Shown here piece after piece: positions 61,598 to 64,000 of a DNA stretch of 64,000 nt (the stretch's first letter is position 1; each line of letters starts with the position of its first letter). A program made the translations under genes and the position numbers. This stretch comes from CAZNOG01 sp964574635 (GTDB taxonomy: Bacteria > Bacteroidota > Bacteroidia > Flavobacteriales_D > Cryomorphaceae): contig CAZNOG010000001.1 of the NCBI GenBank assembly GCA_964574635.1, positions 1 through 64,000 on the forward strand, written 5' to 3'. Under the pieces are notes generated by a model. The model saw nothing but the letters and a program-made list of their open reading frames with translations, searched no databases and was not told the origin of the DNA.

Positions 61598-62620
61598 ATG
61601 AGATCCCCGTCGCCGGATATCGGCTTTTTTCTTCGCCATCTCACCGCCAAGCGCCGGCGCAACGCATGGAATATGCTGCGCGATTACTATCGGTCCAAGC
61701 GATCGGGAAAAGCGAACATCTCGGCCATGCCCTTGGCTCTTTCGCTGGAGCCTACTACGGCGTGCAACCTCGGCTGCCCCGAATGCCCCAGCGGGTTGAA
61801 GGCGTTCTCCCGCCCTACGGGAAACCTGAAAACGGAAGTCCTCGACCGACTGCTCGACGAAATGGGAGACACCCTGCTTTACCTCACGTTTTATTTTCAA
61901 GGTGAACCCTTTATCCATTCCCACATGACGGAGTTGATCTCGAAGGCATCGGCAAAAGGAATCTATACAGCCACATCCACAAATGCCCACTTCATCACCC
62001 CGTCAAAAGCGGAGGAGATCGTCCGTTCAGGCCTGAACCGGCTGATTATTTCCATTGACGGCACCACGCAAGAAGTGTACGAACAGTACCGGCGCCGCGG
62101 AAACCTCGAGAAGGTCATCGCCGGAACCAAGGAGATACTCGCCGCGAGAAAGCGTTTGGGTTCTACCTTTCCACGCGTTTATTTCCAGTTTTTGGTCGTG
62201 CGCCCCAACGAGCACCAAATTCCCGAAATCAAAGCCCTGGGCAAGCGTTTGGGCGTCGACAAAGTCTTGCTCAAAACGGCACAGGTGTACGACTACGAAA
62301 ACGGAAACGACCTCATCCCCACCATCGCCAAATACGCCAGATACAAGCAAACGGCCACGGGCAAATGGGTCATTAAAAACAAACTCGAAAACCACTGTTG
62401 GAAAATGTGGCACTCCTGCGTCATCACGTGGGATGGACGGGTGGTGCCTTGTTGCTTCGACAAAGACGCCAAGCACCTCATGGGCAAGATCGACGTGCGC
62501 TCTTTCCGCGACGTGTGGTTCGGCAGACGCTACAACGCGTTCCGCGGAGCGGTCATGCACTCGAGAAAAGACATCGACATCTGCAAAAACTGCACGATGG
62601 GAACCAAGGTTTGGTCCTGA
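61598..62620 (+). CDS. Radical SAM/SPASM domain protein
   Basis: A 340-residue radical SAM protein. The cluster cysteines are Cys56, Cys60 and Cys63 in TTACNLGCPECPSG. The barrel continues with YFQGEPFIH and RLIISIDGTTQEVYEQYRRRG. The C-terminal SPASM region has several cysteines (CWKMWHSC, VPCCFDKD, DICKNCTMG) that can bind a second cluster. No precursor peptide gene is seen in the window, so modification of a peptide or of another small molecule is open. The start at 61598 keeps the conserved N-terminal helix FFLRHLTAKRRRNAWNML. It is convergent with the outer-membrane protein gene downstream. Confidence 0.88.
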   Translation: MRSPSPDIGFFLRHLTAKRRRNAWNMLRDYYRSKRSGKANISAMPLALSLEPTTACNLGCPECPSGLKAFSRPTGNLKTEVLDRLLDEMGDTLLYLTFYFQGEPFIHSHMTELISKASAKGIYTATSTNAHFITPSKAEEIVRSGLNRLIISIDGTTQEVYEQYRRRGNLEKVIAGTKEILAARKRLGSTFPRVYFQFLVVRPNEHQIPEIKALGKRLGVDKVLLKTAQVYDYENGNDLIPTIAKYARYKQTATGKWVIKNKLENHCWKMWHSCVITWDGRVVPCCFDKDAKHLMGKIDVRSFRDVWFGRRYNAFRGAVMHSRKDIDICKNCTMGTKVWS

Positions 62621-62626
62621 GACCCC

Positions 62627-64000
62627 TTATTCGGCGGTCTCTATCGATTTCGAATCCGTTTTCTCTTTGTCTTTGCGACCGAAGGTAAAGGTCATCCCGG
62701 CGCTGAAGCGCAGGTCGTCGAGTTTCGAGGGCGTCCTGTACTGCTTGTGATCGCCGGAATCGGAGTAGTAGTTCACTTCCGTCATCCGCAGAAAGTTGAG
62801 GTTGTCGGCCATGGCGAATACCTGGAGGAAGCCGATGTTCAACACCATTCCTCCTCCGAGGCCCCAATCGGCCTCGCCCCGCTTGCCGACGTTTACGCCC
62901 AACTCGAGAATGCGTCCCAATCGCTGGATGTATCCCGCCGAAAACCGAAATGGGATGTAATCCGCATCGAAACCCCTCACGAAGTTTACCGTGGCGTGAC
63001 CGCTCAACGAGTTGGCCCTCCAAAGTTCATAAGATCCGCCCAAGCGAAGGTATCCCTTCAACCGGGAGGTGTACGAGTTCTCGTCGGACTCTACCCGGAA
63101 GTGTTCATCCAATTCATCCTCCCAACGATCGATCTCTTCGGCAATGGAATCTGAAAAAGATTCCCCGACGAACAAGAAATCGCTCAGGTCCAGTCCGTCG
63201 TAGAGAAACGATGCGTCTTTCGTCCGGTACGATGCCACGTCGTCTTTCCAAGTGATCCAACCGATGTCGTGTGCGGAGAGTGAAAGGTTGAGTTTGTTGA
63301 TGGGTCGGTATACCACGCCCAAATCAAACGCGGCTCCCCGGTTTTTCAATCCCGAGAGTAAAGAAAGCGCGTCGAAATCTTCGTGATCATCGGACAAACC
63401 CAATCCCGAGGTGTGAACATTAAAGGAACCGGAAGTTTGCAAGGCGTAGGTTTCGGGATCGGTGCGCAGGCTCAGACCGGAGTTTTCCGTGTGCAGGTTG
63501 ACCATGCCGTACAGGTATTTGGCCGTAGCGCCCACCGACCACTTTTCGCCGATCTCACGCGAATATCCGAGGCTGAACTCTCTGTAGTAGATCATATTTC
63601 CCGACAGGCTCGAAAAATCGATCGTACCGTTTTCGAACTCGTGCGTTCCCACATTGCCGTAAGCCGCCAAATAAAACAGGTCGGTGGGAAAATGAATATC
63701 CATACGCGCCCGCTCTTTGATGCCCAGATGCACGTACCCTTTCCCCAATCTCAAGCCGAGGTGAAACAGGTTCAGCGTCATTTCGAACGACGACTCGGAT
63801 GCGTCGCCCATTCTGTCGAGCAGGGCACCCACGTCCACAATGGTGCGGCCGTCGCTTTCTCCCTTTAATCCCACCTTGGGATAGAACATATCGCTTTGGA
63901 AACTCGTGTGCACACCCCCCAAAATCGGCATGGCGAAATTGACTTTGGCCAAGGGCCGCATGGCCGGGTTTCCATCCACCCGGTAGGGCGAAAACTCGTA
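62627..64000 (-). CDS. DUF5723-like outer-membrane protein, 5' end beyond window
   Basis: An open frame runs from 64000 to the stop at 62627 (about 457 codons) and continues past the edge, so the signal peptide is not visible. It shows many amphipathic strands and conserved motifs, including FYPKVGLKGESDGR, YREFSLGYSREIGEKWSVGATAKYLYGMVN, AFDLGVVYRPINKLNLSLSAHDIGWITW, LRLGGSYEL and GGGMVLNIGFLQVFAMADNLNFL. These fit the DUF5723/PorQ-like barrels common in Bacteroidota. The ending FGRKDKEKTDSKSIETAE is hydrophilic. No function can be given beyond an outer-membrane location. Confidence 0.72.
   Translation of the reverse strand, partial: YEFSPYRVDGNPAMRPLAKVNFAMPILGGVHTSFQSDMFYPKVGLKGESDGRTIVDVGALLDRMGDASESSFEMTLNLFHLGLRLGKGYVHLGIKERARMDIHFPTDLFYLAAYGNVGTHEFENGTIDFSSLSGNMIYYREFSLGYSREIGEKWSVGATAKYLYGMVNLHTENSGLSLRTDPETYALQTSGSFNVHTSGLGLSDDHEDFDALSLLSGLKNRGAAFDLGVVYRPINKLNLSLSAHDIGWITWKDDVASYRTKDASFLYDGLDLSDFLFVGESFSDSIAEEIDRWEDELDEHFRVESDENSYTSRLKGYLRLGGSYELWRANSLSGHATVNFVRGFDADYIPFRFSAGYIQRLGRILELGVNVGKRGEADWGLGGGMVLNIGFLQVFAMADNLNFLRMTEVNYYSDSGDHKQYRTPSKLDDLRFSAGMTFTFGRKDKEKTDSKSIETAE

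Noticed and set aside
1..64000. CRISPR array, prophage or integrative element
   Set aside because: No regularly spaced direct repeats, integrase, phage structural genes or tRNA-associated att sites were seen. The only mobile element is the IS at the left edge.

Overview
This window looks like a chromosomal segment of a fairly GC-rich member of the Bacteroidota, most likely Flavobacteriales or a relative. Three lines of evidence support this. Three large secreted proteins carry a type IX secretion (T9SS) C-terminal sorting domain. Many genes are preceded by a TAnnTTTG -7 box (the Bacteroidota sigma-A promoter) and mostly lack Shine-Dalgarno sequences. The gene clusters are typical of the phylum: ctaB with two coxIII-like genes, coxIV, SCO and DUF420; MoxR with DUF58, DUF4350, DUF4129, SpoIIM and RDD; and kynU with kmo. 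The species cannot be named from the sequence alone.

Layout. 1-1094: end of an IS1182-like element that has cut a gene continuing to 1625. 1790-5935: accessory and assembly genes for the aa3-type cytochrome oxidase, all on the minus strand. 6312-13161: a membrane protein, then the MoxR/DUF58 cluster (minus). 13206-15982: RDD protein, recX, prfB (RF2, with a programmed frameshift) and an ArsC-like protein (plus). 16302-21903: a T9SS cargo protein and gcvP. 22172-24862: an unknown membrane protein, an outer-membrane barrel and a UbiA-like protein. 24930-26219: hemL. 26497-29695: DUF486 protein, kynureninase and kynurenine monooxygenase, followed by tRNA-Leu(UAA). 29877-33746: serine hydrolase, polysaccharide deacetylase and a Cys/Met PLP enzyme. 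33918-38163: tandem M43 metalloproteases exported by T9SS. 38341-44515: small secreted protein, lipoprotein, polA and cysS. 44719-49703: dihaem cytochrome c, sensor kinase, hemW and a TIGR01777 epimerase. 49691-55067: M23 peptidase, DUF3108 protein and leuS. 55431-61227: gdhA, polyprenyl synthase, rmlA and an RND exporter. 61598-64000: radical SAM protein and a DUF5723-like outer-membrane protein that runs off the end.

Most of the window is housekeeping DNA. The most unusual feature is intergenic: a dispersed repeat of about 145 bp, seen five times (6167-6306, 18741-18883, 40011-40157, 55200-55310, 61408-61556). Each copy has conserved end blocks and a conserved hairpin core, GGAGCTTCC-N(2-5)-GGTCGCTC in four copies. 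Long arms of unrelated sequence hold each copy together by pairing with themselves, which looks like covariation. Other points are an RF2 frameshift site that uses UAA instead of UGA, a recurrent 'cacccacaaaa' motif in intergenic DNA, and two foldable 5' leaders at 31346-31491 and 32475-32585.
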